Part shown: positions 1 through 10,800 of the stretch, piece by piece | Numbering within the stretch: position 1 is the first letter of the stretch | Layout: each line of letters opens with the position of its first letter | Source of the DNA: Skeletonema tropicum | Taxonomy: Eukaryota; Bacillariophyta; Thalassiosirophyceae; Thalassiosirales; Thalassiosiraceae | NCBI GenBank assembly: GCA_037178625.1 | Contig: CM074130.1 | Span: 1,178,001 to 1,242,000, forward strand | Reading direction: 5' to 3' | DNA: 64,000 bases | Position numbers and translations under genes: made by a program | Notes under the pieces: model-generated | Seen by the model: the letters and a program-made list of their open reading frames with translations, nothing else | What the model was told of the DNA's origin: nothing | Databases searched by the model: none

Positions 1-72
1 TGGGGATAGAGCCGTTTGACCCAAATGATTACGATCCAGAGGATATTGAGCATATCCCAGAAGTTGCAATGA

Positions 73-1077
73 ATGATGGCGGAAGAAGAAGAGGAATGTG
101 ACGTGTCACTAACATTGACAAACATCAAAGATACCACTTCTATATTGTTCGTTACAGTGTATGATGTCGACCTTTGTGGAGCGGATGGAAAAATTCTAAC
201 TAGCGGCTGGACTTACACAACAACTGTGAACAATCGAACAACAAAGCGAAAATGCACAACATTCATCGTTTTGTGCCCACCACAAACTTTTGTTCATCTT
301 GTCACTCTTGTACCCAATCAAACCATTGGGTCTGATCTAGAAAGAATACCAATCACAAGTTGGTCCCAGATTGAAATAGAAAGTGATGTACAACAATGGT
401 CATTCCACCCCAATGTGCAGGATGAACATCCTTATTTGCTTCACTTTCCGTTTTATGGCAACGAAGAAGTTGTGAATGAAGACCAAGGGACAAAATCTTA
501 TCAATGCAGTCAGTCTGAAAACGGAAATCTCACTCACTTCTTTCACGGAAATTATCACGCTATTGACTTTTCATGTCCTATTGGCACAGCTTTATATTCA
601 GCTACAAATGGGATTGTAGTGGAAGTGAAAGATGATGGTGGAGGTGGTCACAAACAGAACAACGCAACTGCAACTAATGACGAAAATGATCAGATAATAG
701 AAGTGAGTGGGATAGCAGCAAGAAATCTGTTTCATTGGAACTCCATCTTGATTCAATCCACAGACGTCGACACATCGGATCCACTGTTCATAGAGTATGT
801 ACACATACAAACAAACAGCTGCGCTGTCAAGGTTGGAGATCGTGTGGAAAGAGGGCAGTTCATATGTCGAAGCGGATCAGTAGGGTTTTCTCCGGAGCCG
901 CACCTCCATATGGCTGCGTATAGGAGTAACGAGGCGGATGCTGCAACAGTCCGCGTGAGATTTCAGCTCATTCACAACCCTGACACAAGAGATACAGATG
1001 CTCAATCATTTCTCCCGCGAGTTGGACAATGGTACAATCAAAGTGGTCTTGTTGAATCCATTTCAGTAAGAACATAA
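73..1077 (+). CDS. M23/LytM-type metallopeptidase-fold protein, 5' end uncertain
   Basis: The C-terminal half has the LytM zinc-ligand pattern: H162 and D165 in YHAIDF, H244 in EYVHI, and H277/H279 in PHLHM (numbered from the ATG at 73). The stretch around CPIGTALYSATNG matches the first strands of the M23 beta-barrel. The family normally hydrolyses glycyl or D-amino-acid peptide bonds; in a diatom the substrate is unknown. The N-terminal 150 residues resemble no domain I recognise. There is no clear signal peptide from this start. Bases 3-107 are an open acidic frame (PFDPNDYDPEDIEH) that lies one base out of phase and ends at TGA 105-107. The real gene may therefore start upstream of the window and step +1 near base 105. 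The ATG at 73 is only the first available one in frame. Confidence 0.7.
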   Translation: MMAEEEEECDVSLTLTNIKDTTSILFVTVYDVDLCGADGKILTSGWTYTTTVNNRTTKRKCTTFIVLCPPQTFVHLVTLVPNQTIGSDLERIPITSWSQIEIESDVQQWSFHPNVQDEHPYLLHFPFYGNEEVVNEDQGTKSYQCSQSENGNLTHFFHGNYHAIDFSCPIGTALYSATNGIVVEVKDDGGGGHKQNNATATNDENDQIIEVSGIAARNLFHWNSILIQSTDVDTSDPLFIEYVHIQTNSCAVKVGDRVERGQFICRSGSVGFSPEPHLHMAAYRSNEADAATVRVRFQLIHNPDTRDTDAQSFLPRVGQWYNQSGLVESISVRT

Positions 1078-1469
1078 AGAATGCATGTATAATATAACAA
1101 CTCAGTGAATTTGATTCTTTAGATTTTACTAAGCATAGACATGATTGCGTCAACTACAATGCACTCAAGACCTTATCGACATCTACAGCCGCCACTCCGT
1201 CCGCAGCTTCTCGCAATTACAACTTGAGATTGTGGAGGGTGTTTGATTTCTGCTGCTAAGATGGAGCATGGAGCTTGGAAGTGTACTGTGAGGGGTTAGT
1301 CAAGTCCGCCACCATGAGTACTAATTCCTACGCTTAATTTAACTGCAGTGCGTGACTGAGCTGCCTCTCTCCTTCTCTGTCTCCATTTGCTATTTATTTG
1401 CTATATAATATAATAGTATCGTCCTTATTCTCTTCGATAGAATAAGAAGTGTGATCGAGTAATAATATT
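1078..1469. other. Intergenic, no gene seen
   Basis: AT-rich spacer between the M23 gene and the Vma12-like gene. I see no coding stretch or RNA gene. It should hold the terminator of the first gene and the promoter of the second. Confidence 0.5.
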
Positions 1470-2367
1470 ATGGGCAACCTCCGAGGAATCCAAATAACAC
1501 CAGCGCTTCGCTCTGTGATTAAAGCAGTGCTTGCTTTGCCACAGCCGTCGTCATCGGCGGCCGCAGAAACACAAGAGCCAAAAGTTGATAAAAAATCATC
1601 GGCATCGGCGTCATTGCCGCCGTCGTCTCCATCCGAATCATTGGCACGTGCATCCAACGCCAAGGAGCATCTATCGTCACCAATGACTGTAAAAGAAGCA
1701 ACGTCACTACTTCAAACTGCCTTGAATAACGCGGCTGTAGATGCAGCTCTACCGCTGGCAGGAATCCTTGCACTGCAATCCCTTATCCAATCCTCACTTC
1801 TAGATGCAAATACCAAGACGCAACAATCACAAGATTTGGAAGCAGCCCTACACCAAACAAAACAGCTCTCCTTTGAAAAGTTACCCTATAACAAAAATTA
1901 CCAATAAACAATCCCAAGATCCAAAATTTCAAAAGCGTCTGGAGCGTCTCCGTCTCCAAGATGAAGAACGTTCCTATCTCAACCTAACCACCAATCTTAA
2001 AACTGCAGCATCTCTAAAAGACGATAATATCACAGTAAAAAGTATGACATATGCAGCATCCGTTGGGCTAAACATGATTGTTGCACCAATAAGTTTCGGC
2101 GTCTTCATGTACTTCTTCGCCGGCAGTATTTTCAATCGTCTTTTTGGAATGGAAAATGATAATTCGGGGGATATTGACATCAAACGAGTGATTGCCGGGG
2201 TAGTTTCGGGAGTATTCATGTTATTTGTTGAAATGATATTGTTTGTGATTCGGTCGCATGAGTTGGATTCAGCAGTTAGGAAGAAGAGTAAGAGGAAGGA
2301 GAATCGGGCGAATCCGTTTGGTTATACGCAGAAGAATATGGAGCGAGTTTATATGAGGGATGACTGA
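1470..2367 (+). CDS. Vma12/TMEM199-like V-ATPase assembly factor, frame step inside
   Basis: The C-terminal part has the Vma12 layout: a basic cytosolic segment (FQKRLERLRLQDEERSYLNL), then two membrane segments (about 2060-2130 and 2185-2250) separated by a short acidic loop, and a basic tail. Family members sit in the ER and help assemble the V0 sector of the vacuolar H+-ATPase. The N-terminal part (1470-1907) is a Ser/Ala-rich helical region in another frame. The two parts overlap and no usable intron joins them: a GT at 1880 and an AG at 1918 would give a length that keeps the wrong frame. One extra base between about 1840 and 1907 explains it; without it the length is 897 nt, 298 residues. 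Identity rests on the C-terminal pattern. Confidence 0.6.
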
Positions 2368-2445
2368 ATGCACTAGGTATGGTATTGCAGAAAGAAAGAA
2401 TCTGACATCATGTAACACGTCTATTATTTTGAACACTTCAATATT

Positions 2446-4288
2446 TTACTCAATTGCGGCAGCATTTGCCGTGGAGTGCTTCTTTGGGAAACATCGTGTA
2501 CAGCAAGAACAAGCATGGTTACCATCCTTGATGGCAAGTTCCGACCCTTCATTTTGATCAATTGCATCCTCTTCACAATCTGTCCACAAATGCTTCAATT
2601 TCTTCTGCTTCATTAATGAACACAGTGACTCTGGTATGATGTCATTTTTTAGTGAAGATTTCCAATCATCTTTGTCTCTGTTGTTGATTCATTTTGCTTG
2701 TCTTTGCCCCCTAGAGTGACTTCTGTATCATTTTTCTCATCAGGTTGGGGTTGTGAGTCTGTCTTGGAAAGATCCTCTTTAGCATCTTTAACCTCATTAG
2801 TGTCACTAGCGCCAATCTCAGTCTTATGGTGGTTCAAACCATCTAACTTGGTATCTTCCTTCTCATCAACATCAGGTCAACTTTCGATGTAGAGTTTTAT
2901 CTTCTTGTTGAGTACTCCTGCTCTTGTATCTCCACTACACTACGCCTACGCGCCTAGCTCTTCCTTCAGCTCATTGATATGGTCTTGAGTTTTCCTTCTT
3001 GCCAGCTCTTCCTTCAACTCATTGATATGGTCTTGAGTTTTCCTTCTCGCCAGCTCTGCCTTCAATTCATTGATCTTGTCTTGTAATAGCTTGAGTGTTC
3101 CTTTCCTCCCCTTCTTGTTTAGCCTCCTCCTTTACAATAGGAACAAATTGATTGCCATGCAAAGTCACCCCCTCAAGTTTCTTCAACCTACCAATCTCCT
3201 CAGGCACAACACCTGTAAATTCATTCTCATGAATCCACAACCATTTCAATCTACCCATATCGCCAATATTTGAAGATATACTCCCATTAAACTTGGATTT
3301 GTACAATCTTAACGATGACAACTTCCTCAATGTATATAACGAATCGGGCAGCGTCCCCCCAACACTAGTCTTGTGTACATTCAAAGATGCCAATCTTTGG
3401 AATTCACCCATATACTCTGGCAATGTTCCACTCAAGTCAGGATTTTCCGATACCCACAGCAATTCCAGCGTAGGCGACAACAATGTCAATTCCAATGGTA
3501 AAAAACTCTCCGAGTAGACATTGCGATTACTCAAATCTAACCATGTGATCGTATCATCTCTATTCCCATTCACACCATCCCACAGTCTATGTGACGCAGA
3601 TGACAAATACCGTTCGTTGTCTGTTGGACAATCATTCGCCTTGATGGATCCAGTGCCAGAATGGGAGGAGGAGGAACATCGATTCCAAGAATCACCCTCG
3701 AGACTAAAGTATATCACGGCTAGGGCGTATCGATGTAAGAATCCTTTGCCTACTTCTTTTTGCTCGTAGGTATCTTGATGGGAAAGCCAGTATAGGGCTC
3801 TTTTTCGTGCTTCAGTTCTGGGTAAGGTGATGATGGTCAATATTTTGAATGGAGGTATCGTTATCGTTATTGTCTTTGTTGCTGTTGTTTGCTTGTCCTG
3901 ATGAAGATGCCAAGTGATCCAAAAGCTGAATGAGAGTGTCCCAACTTTTCATACCAACATCATCACTGTCATCATCATCATCATCGTCATGGCCAGAATT
4001 CTTCTCAATATCACCTTTGACCTCTTTCATACGTTTAATGAGACGCCGAGCCGTTGCTGAAGAGGCTACATCCAATGTAACCTCGTTAGTTATTTTCTTC
4101 TCCGTCATGTCATTGTTGTTGCCGCTGACAGCTACTTCTTGCGATGTGACATCGACGCAATGACATCCCAAGAGAAAAATGCATATAAATAGGAACGAGA
4201 GGGGGTGGAGGCCTGATAAGGCATGGTGAGGCTGCCTCCGTCGTCTCCTTTTTGCGTGTGTTACTGGTAGCAGCGATGTCACGGCCAT
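2446..4288 (-). CDS. Diatom LRR surface protein with frame breaks and a low-complexity insert; possible pseudogene
   Basis: The start is the ATG at 4288 in a good context (CACCATGG). A hydrophobic segment (FLFICIFLLGC) suggests a signal anchor. A Ser/Asp-rich linker leads to the diatom LRR head (ARKRALYWLSHQD, then RYALAVIYFSLEGDSW) and about five LRRs (3100-3560; NPDLSGTLPEYMG, NEFTGVVPEEIG). The typical C-terminal cap, with IPESLCSL and a Cys cluster CSCCTRCF, is found at 2446-2650. Between LRRs and cap lie a 16-residue coiled-coil repeat (2957-3083) and an acidic Lys/Asp/Glu stretch (2650-2880). The frame moves +1 at 3812-3843 and +1 at 3067-3110. Stops lie around 2880-2948, where a short intron is possible, and the frame moves +2 near 2660. 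It may be a decayed gene, or a live one subject to the frame pattern seen elsewhere here. Confidence 0.6.
2957..3083 (-). repeat. 48-nt tandem repeat, 2.6 copies, coding coiled coil
   Basis: Two full copies (2957-3004, 3005-3052) and a partial third (3053-3083) differ at few positions. In minus-strand frame the unit reads INELKEELARRKTQDH, a heptad-like coiled coil. It sits between the LRR array and the C-terminal cap of the LRR gene. Confidence 0.85.
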
Positions 4289-4624
4289 GGTGACGGTGGT
4301 CGGTGGTGCGGGCGGTGTTCGGAGTGCTAGGTGCAAAAAATGAAAAGGAAGAAAAAAAAAGGATCCGCGCGCCGCATGAGCTCGTACGTAGGGTAGCGTG
4401 GGTACCTTACAACCTGTACCATGACCATGATGAAGATACCTCGCTTCTCTTTTTCCACCGTTCTATTCCGCCCAAAAAACGCTCCAAAACGCCAATAGCT
4501 TTAGCAAGGCTCGCTGCTGTTGAGAAACCTATCCTACGCTGTACGCCCCAGGCAAGCCCACAGCAGGAGATCACAGCTCTATTACTGATTACGTTATAGA
4601 TTTTAATTTCGACCAACCGTCATC

Positions 4625-5507
4625 ATGTTCGCCGCAACAACTTCAAGGATGGCACGGACGCTATCAAGACGGGTGAAGCCATCATCATCCACAACAGTGA
4701 ATAATACAGGAGCCGTGGCCCGATCAGGTGGTGCACGAAGAAATATGGGTGGTGGAGCGTAAGTTTCACTTGTATGGCTATTTATTATGTCGTGATTGTA
4801 ATGAGGGGGGCCTCGTGTTACTACGTTATTTTTCTCATTCGCAAAATATACGAGAGAGAGAGTGAGAGGGGGGAACTTTCCAAGTATGTGCCAATGATCG
4901 TTAAACTATACTGATATAATGACTCTGAATGGAAACGTTGTTTCTATGGATGTTAACATACGCAAATGGTGATGGTACAGATTATTGAGTTATTCCCCCT
5001 CCCTCTCCCCTCAACGGCTGTGGCTGTGTTTTTGTCAAATATTATAATTCCAATATTCTCACTTCTCTTCATTACACTCTCATCATCCCTCTTCTGTCAA
5101 TATATACAGACACTGGATGGAGGTCTCCCCACACCATACCATGGCCGGAGAAGTCTGCGGATTTTTCACCTGGCTATGGGTATTTTATCGTGCCAAGCAT
5201 GACCTTCCCGTTGTGTTGGGATTACGTCATCCGTGGGAGCATGGGGAAGATCCTTGGGCGATCCATGATCATGTGGATAATTTGGAAGAGTTGCAGCAGA
5301 GTTGGGAGGAGTTTGCGGATAAGAGTACGAGGCCTGGAGAGGATGATGATGATGATGAGGACGATGACGATGACGACGATGATGGTAAGTTTTGATTTAC
5401 TTCCTAATTTTATATTTTATCAGACTTAATGCTCATGTAGAATATTGTACTTCTTTTTCACCTTCTCAGATGATGATGATGAAGACGACGACGATGATGA
5501 AGAGTAA
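4625..5507 (+). CDS. Complex I subunit NDUFB2-like (three exons)
   Basis: Exons 4625-4758, 5110-5384 and 5470-5507 join in phase (GTAAGT and GTAAGT donors, TACAG and CTCAG acceptors) into 148 residues. Exon 1 is Arg/Ser-rich and fits a mitochondrial presequence. Exon 2 carries the plant/algal NDUFB2 core: a W-containing start, AGEV, one membrane segment (FFTWLWVFYRAKHD), then LPVVLGLRHPWEHG. Family role: accessory subunit of the membrane arm of NADH dehydrogenase in the inner mitochondrial membrane. The C terminus is an unusual run of Asp (about 25 Asp/Glu) split by intron 2, so both sides of the splice are GAT repeats. The acidic tail is longer than usual for the family. Confidence 0.85.
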
Positions 5508-5628
5508 ACACAATTACTTAGCGGTTGAACAGGGGGGGAGATAGACTGAAAAAGAGCGGATGTAAATTAAGTAGGAGAATCATCTTGACATATACGATTG
5601 ATTCTTATTTATTAAGTTGTACTGTTTT

Positions 5629-7150
5629 CTATGAAGTCTTGAACATGGCATCCAAAATGATGGACATTGCAGCTACGAGGTTAATTGATGAGCGTGATGG
5701 AATTTGTACCCAACTGTTCAATATTTCGTCTATTTTTTGAGGGATGCCTGTACTCTCGTAGCCGAATATAATCACATCGGCATTCACTAGTGCTACTTGA
5801 GCTTGACACGCGTCGTCAGCGCCCGAGAGAGTCAATGCGTTTTTATGCAAGTCAATGCCAACAATGGAGGGCTCTTGATGAGATGCTGTCCTTCCATTTG
5901 GTTCTCCTCTGTGCCGATTTAGTCTAGTCTGTATCAGTGTCACTGCCTCACCTTCGTAGCTCAACGTAGGAAGGCAACTGTCATCAGTGTCTTCATCATT
6001 TGTACTATCTTGACTCAAGATAGTTCCGCGAAAGTGGTCGACCGCTCCCTGAAACAGTTGCTTCATGTCACTATGCTCTTCATCGCCTGGCATTATCACA
6101 AGCAACTTCGATAATATGGATGGAACACGAGGCTGATACTGATAACATAGCATGAGGATGCGGTGCAGATTGCCCGGCTTTTCAACACATGCAACAATTA
6201 AAGGCATTTTGTGATCACGAAAACGTTGCTGTGGTGAAAGAATAGAATGCAATATTTCTTCTGCATCTCCAACCCTCTTTGACTGCTCACTGCCAATTTG
6301 GCTTACCCATCGGAATAGCAATGGTTGATGTCTCACGGTACACATGCGTGTTGATACATTCAAGTGAATTGACGAAGACTCCGTACCGACATCTAAGACG
6401 CTACCGATGTTATTGGCACAGCTGTTGAAGTCGATTTCACTATCCATTCGCTCTTCTAGATGAATTGAAGGATAACACGCATCGCGGTTGCTCTCCATAG
6501 CTTGTTCCACTGCAAACTTTGAAATGGGCACACTTTCCCTTCCATCATCGTCACGAGCTCTCCTCTTCCAATAACAAGGTAGAACGAGAACCACATCCAA
6601 ACACAATGCACTCCCCATAGAGTTACGAACCAGCATGTGCACTGCATTCATCATTTTCCGAGCAGCAATTTCCTCTTGCTGCCCCAAATGTTCTCGTTGT
6701 TGCAAAGCACTCATTTTGGATAACTTTTGAAGTGGGTCTAATATGAAGTCACAATAAAGGATGGCACGTAGTGATTGAGGTGGAATATGTACCGCCAACC
6801 GTAGTAGAGTGCGTAAGAGTGGACCTATCGTTGGTAATAGTGATTCATTTTGGATGTGTAGATGCAATGTTCCTACTGGGCCACATAAAGATTGATTAGT
6901 GTTGGAAATAGTGTCAGTTGTTGTGCATTCATCTGTGTCGTTGGAGTAACTTATATGGAAGACTGGGTATGAAAAGTACCGCATGATGGTCCATTATATG
7001 TGAAGTCTGGTCAGTACTATCGTTGCATTCTCGAAAAATTCTGAACCCAAACTCGTGTAGATAATCTTGAATATCCTGCTCCAATCGATCAATAATCCCT
7101 GGATTGGTCAACCTCGTCGTGATTCCGTCGTTGGCGTTGTCGTTCCCCAT
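5629..7150 (-). CDS. SpoU/TrmH-type (SPOUT) RNA 2'-O-methyltransferase-like protein, frame step near N terminus
   Basis: The C-terminal end carries SPOUT motifs: FGYESTGIP at about 5735-5765, then IPSRSSINLVAA close to the stop, equivalent to the G-E-x-x-G and N-V-S/N-L loops that form the knot and bind AdoMet. An earlier LIVACVEKPGNLHRIL matches the first SpoU motif. About 250 residues before it are not recognised. Such enzymes methylate ribose in tRNA or rRNA; the exact RNA is unknown. The start ATG at 7150 opens a 73-codon frame. The main frame is one base later, overlaps it, and is closed upstream by TAA, so a +1 step at 6929-6990 is needed. Removing one base gives 506 residues. It is longer and more divergent than bacterial TrmH. 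Confidence 0.6.
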
Positions 7151-7815
7151 GACGATGTTTATATCATTATTAATTAGTATCGGCCATCAGCCAAATCTCA
7201 GATCTGATGTGTTCTGAAATGACATAACGCGTGCTGGCTACTCCTATTTGACTTCAGTGTCAAGCTGTGGGAGGCAAGTAAGGTATCAATAAGATCCTAA
7301 TGGTCAAAGGATGGAGATTATCAATACAAGTTTGGCCAAAAACCTTCTAATTACTGTGTTATGGAGGATCGTAGGAAGCCGTTTTCACAATGGCATCATG
7401 GTCCTTTCATTATTTGGAGGCGATGTCGAGCGAATGATGGCGGATGGCGTCCTAGGTCAATACCGTACCTGTATAAGAACACGTAGGAACTCATATATTA
7501 TGCGAAACGGCACTAAGTATGTGGCGCTCATTTGAATTAGTTCGTAGACTGAACCTAAATATTTTTAATTTCTTCGGACTTTTTGAGGCTACATTAATCC
7601 ATATATTATAATGTAATTACTAAGTACAAGATCCACTATTACAACTAATTCAGGCACACCCCATATCTAAATTTAAATTCCCGCGCGTAGCTAGCTGGCA
7701 AATTGGCATTTGACAATGACAAAAATTAATCCACGATAGCGAGGGGTTCGCAGCTACGGTGGCACTACATGCATGCATCTTCCAACCAAACACCAGTACA
7801 TACTTACCAACGACC
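7151..7815. other. Intergenic, no supported gene
   Basis: Spacer between the divergent SpoU-like and EF-hand genes; it should hold both promoters. A 74-codon open frame at 7311-7535 has no recognisable features. AT-rich around 7555-7650. Confidence 0.4.
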
Positions 7816-10800
7816 ATGGTGATGAGCTCCCCTACCACACGGCGTACAAGGAGCCGCACCTCCAATAGCCCCAGTGTTAAAATTCCAGAAGCGGCGGCTA
7901 AACCTAAACTGCAGAAAAATGCGGCGTCGCCTGCCAATAATAAAAAAGAGGACCCCTTGATGCCATCGGTGCCAATTGGAGAAGGCTGCAGCAATGGAAA
8001 CGGAGGAATTTGCTGATAATGACCACGTAAAAAATAATGCGGACATGAATGCCTCGGAAGCCAATGCGACCAAGGGAGTAGCGCACAATAAATCAGCAGC
8101 GGCAGAGGATGAATCTCGAAATGACGCCCCCGCCAAAGCTGCTGCCCCAGCGGCAGCTGCAGCGGTGAACAATGACGCCTCCACTGACAACACTGAGGTG
8201 TTGACAGATACTACATCATCGAGCACCTCGGTGGAGAATAGTTCGGCTCTGATAAATTCTTTGGGGGGAGCCATGGAGGTTTCCACCCCTGATGGGGAGG
8301 CTTCCTCTGCTAGTCAAGTGGGGGCACAGAAGCAGCAGCAGCAGCCATCTGATAGTGAAAAGCTCGCATCAGTGGTGCCGGCTAACAATCTCAATAGGGC
8401 GGAGAATGATTCCACCACTAGTACCGGGGCAGCAGTGCCACAAAAAGAAATTGGTGAGTTGGGGGGTGCACCACCGCCATCGAATCAACAACTGGAAAAT
8501 ATCGAGGGGAAAACAACAAAAACAACAGAGACAACTGCGGAAAGCAGCCAACATTTGGCCATCAAATCCGAAGAAGAAGCAGCAGTAATTGCCACGGCCA
8601 ATAAAATTACCAAAGTAACCGCTCTATCTCCTCCCTCCAATGCGGCTGCCACCACTGCTGATGCCGCAGCTACAACAACATCTGAACAACAGGCTACTAA
8701 TAATTCAAACGCTTCATCAAACAACAACAACAACAACAACAACAATCATACTGCTACTGCCGAAAATAATTCATCGTCGTCTTCACCCAACTCCTTCTCA
8801 ATGACACTTGCTATTGGTCCATTCGGACACGCAACGACTTTTCGTTGCAAGTAAAACATTCAATGAAGAAATACAGAAGATGAGAAGTATCAAGGGAAAT
8901 AATGGAACGAAGAACATTCACGGTGGTGGTGCTCCTCCTCCTCCCGCAACTACTGCAGATAATAGGGAGGGGTCATTGGAGAAAAAGCGAAAGGCTGATT
9001 CAGATTCAGATACAACAGCTGATGGAGCAGCAGCAGCAGCGATTGTTCAATCATCACCATCCTCTCCATCTATGGTCATTTCCTCCTCGTCCAACGGTGC
9101 CTCCGCCACAACAACCACCATGACTCCTTCCTCCAAAACTACTACCACTACCACAAACACAAACCCCCTCAGTACACAGGATCAAATTGCACTCCTTTTA
9201 GCTACAGCAAAGTCAACATCCAATCCACTCATATCATCCTTCATGTCAAAGATGAAATACAAATCTACCGAGGAACAGGAAACTTGTTTATTATTCTTTT
9301 TGGATGCAGACAAGAGTACAAAATTGTTAATGGCATTTGATGTTTTGAGTGATAAGATGTACGTTGGAGGAGGGGAAAGTGTGGAAAAAGCAGGTGGAGG
9401 AGGGGCAGCAGCAGCAGCATGTGGTATCGTCTTCTGCGACAAAGGACAATGGTGTCAATGACACATTGGCTGCCATGGCAATCAATGATGATAGTAATGG
9501 GGTGGATGAAACGAAAGTATTGTCACGGAGGGGACTTACTCTGTTGTTCCAATCATTCCTTACGTCAATATCTACATGTGTTCATAACAAGAATGATGGT
9601 GGAAAATCTTTGTCATCATCATCATCATCACCTCCACAGGGTGGAGAAAATAAGTCACCCAATTGTAGTAGTGCTGGAGGAGATTGGACTGGGAGTGAGA
9701 AAACAGCCAAGGAAATTTCGGAGGTGGCTATATTTGCGGCAAATCATTTGATTGAGTATGCAAAGAAGGAGGAGCAGGCGGGGGGCGGGAAAGTGTCCAC
9801 GGGTGATCCAAGTGTTTCATTTGATCAATTTGGCAAATGGTATAATTCCGGGGGCTTCTCGTTGGTGCCGTGGTTGGAACTTTTAGATTTATCAAAGTGG
9901 GATTACACTCTCAAAACCAATAAGAATGTTGCCATTGAACAAGTGCCACTAGGTGGAGGCGGAGATGGGGCGATATCAGCAACGGCAACAACAGCAGCAG
10001 CAGAAGTATCGTCTTCGGCCAAACGTGCCAAATTTGATGATGGTTCAACGCCCGTAGAGGCGATTGGCTCTCCCACTGGTCTATTTGAATCTGGAGCAGA
10101 AATTGGTGCAACTCCTCAGCCACTCCCTTCCAGACCCAATGTAGGAGTAGTACAATCTTTCTCGTCAATGTTTGGCGAACCGACTCAATCACGAAATGTT
10201 GTATCATTTGATTTTTCAGGCACAGCTGCAGGAGCTTTTCATATTGACATCACTGAAGAGAATCTAGTCATGCTGCGTCAACTTGTCACGAGGACTGGAT
10301 TCGCCTATCTCACTCCACATCATGTAGAGTCAGTGATATTAAAACATTCTCGATGCGAACGGCGCAAGTATGGGGACACAGTCTACGTCATCTCTCGTCA
10401 ACAGTTTGGAAAGTTCATACGTGATGTTGTTCCCAAGGAAGCTTCCAAGAATTTCGATCCGAATGAAATCGAAAACTTCTCCAACTACTTTACCAACTTT
10501 TTTCACGTGCTTTGATTACAATTGGTCTGATTTGAAGAAAGACTGAAGTCAATGCAAAAGAGTTGATGGTTGGATTTTCCTTCCTTTGTGCTGGAAATAA
10601 AAGTTCCAAGCTTGCCGCTGCCTATGATATGCTGGATGTTGACAAGAACTGGATACCTCACGCAACGAGGGTTGATGCAATATCTTCGTGCTTACTTGAC
10701 CATGCTGGCTGGAATCTCGCTGCTGTCGTCCAATAAGAATACAACAACCCAGATTCGAAAGCAGCTAATGTCCACCAAGCGAAATGATGCATTTTTGGCC

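Noticed and set aside
1880..1918. 39-nt intron to join the Vma12 halves
   Set aside because: Its length is a multiple of three and so does not repair the frame.
7311..7535. 74-codon open frame on the plus strand
   Set aside because: No domain, no conserved look and no neighbours that need it; expected by chance in a spacer.
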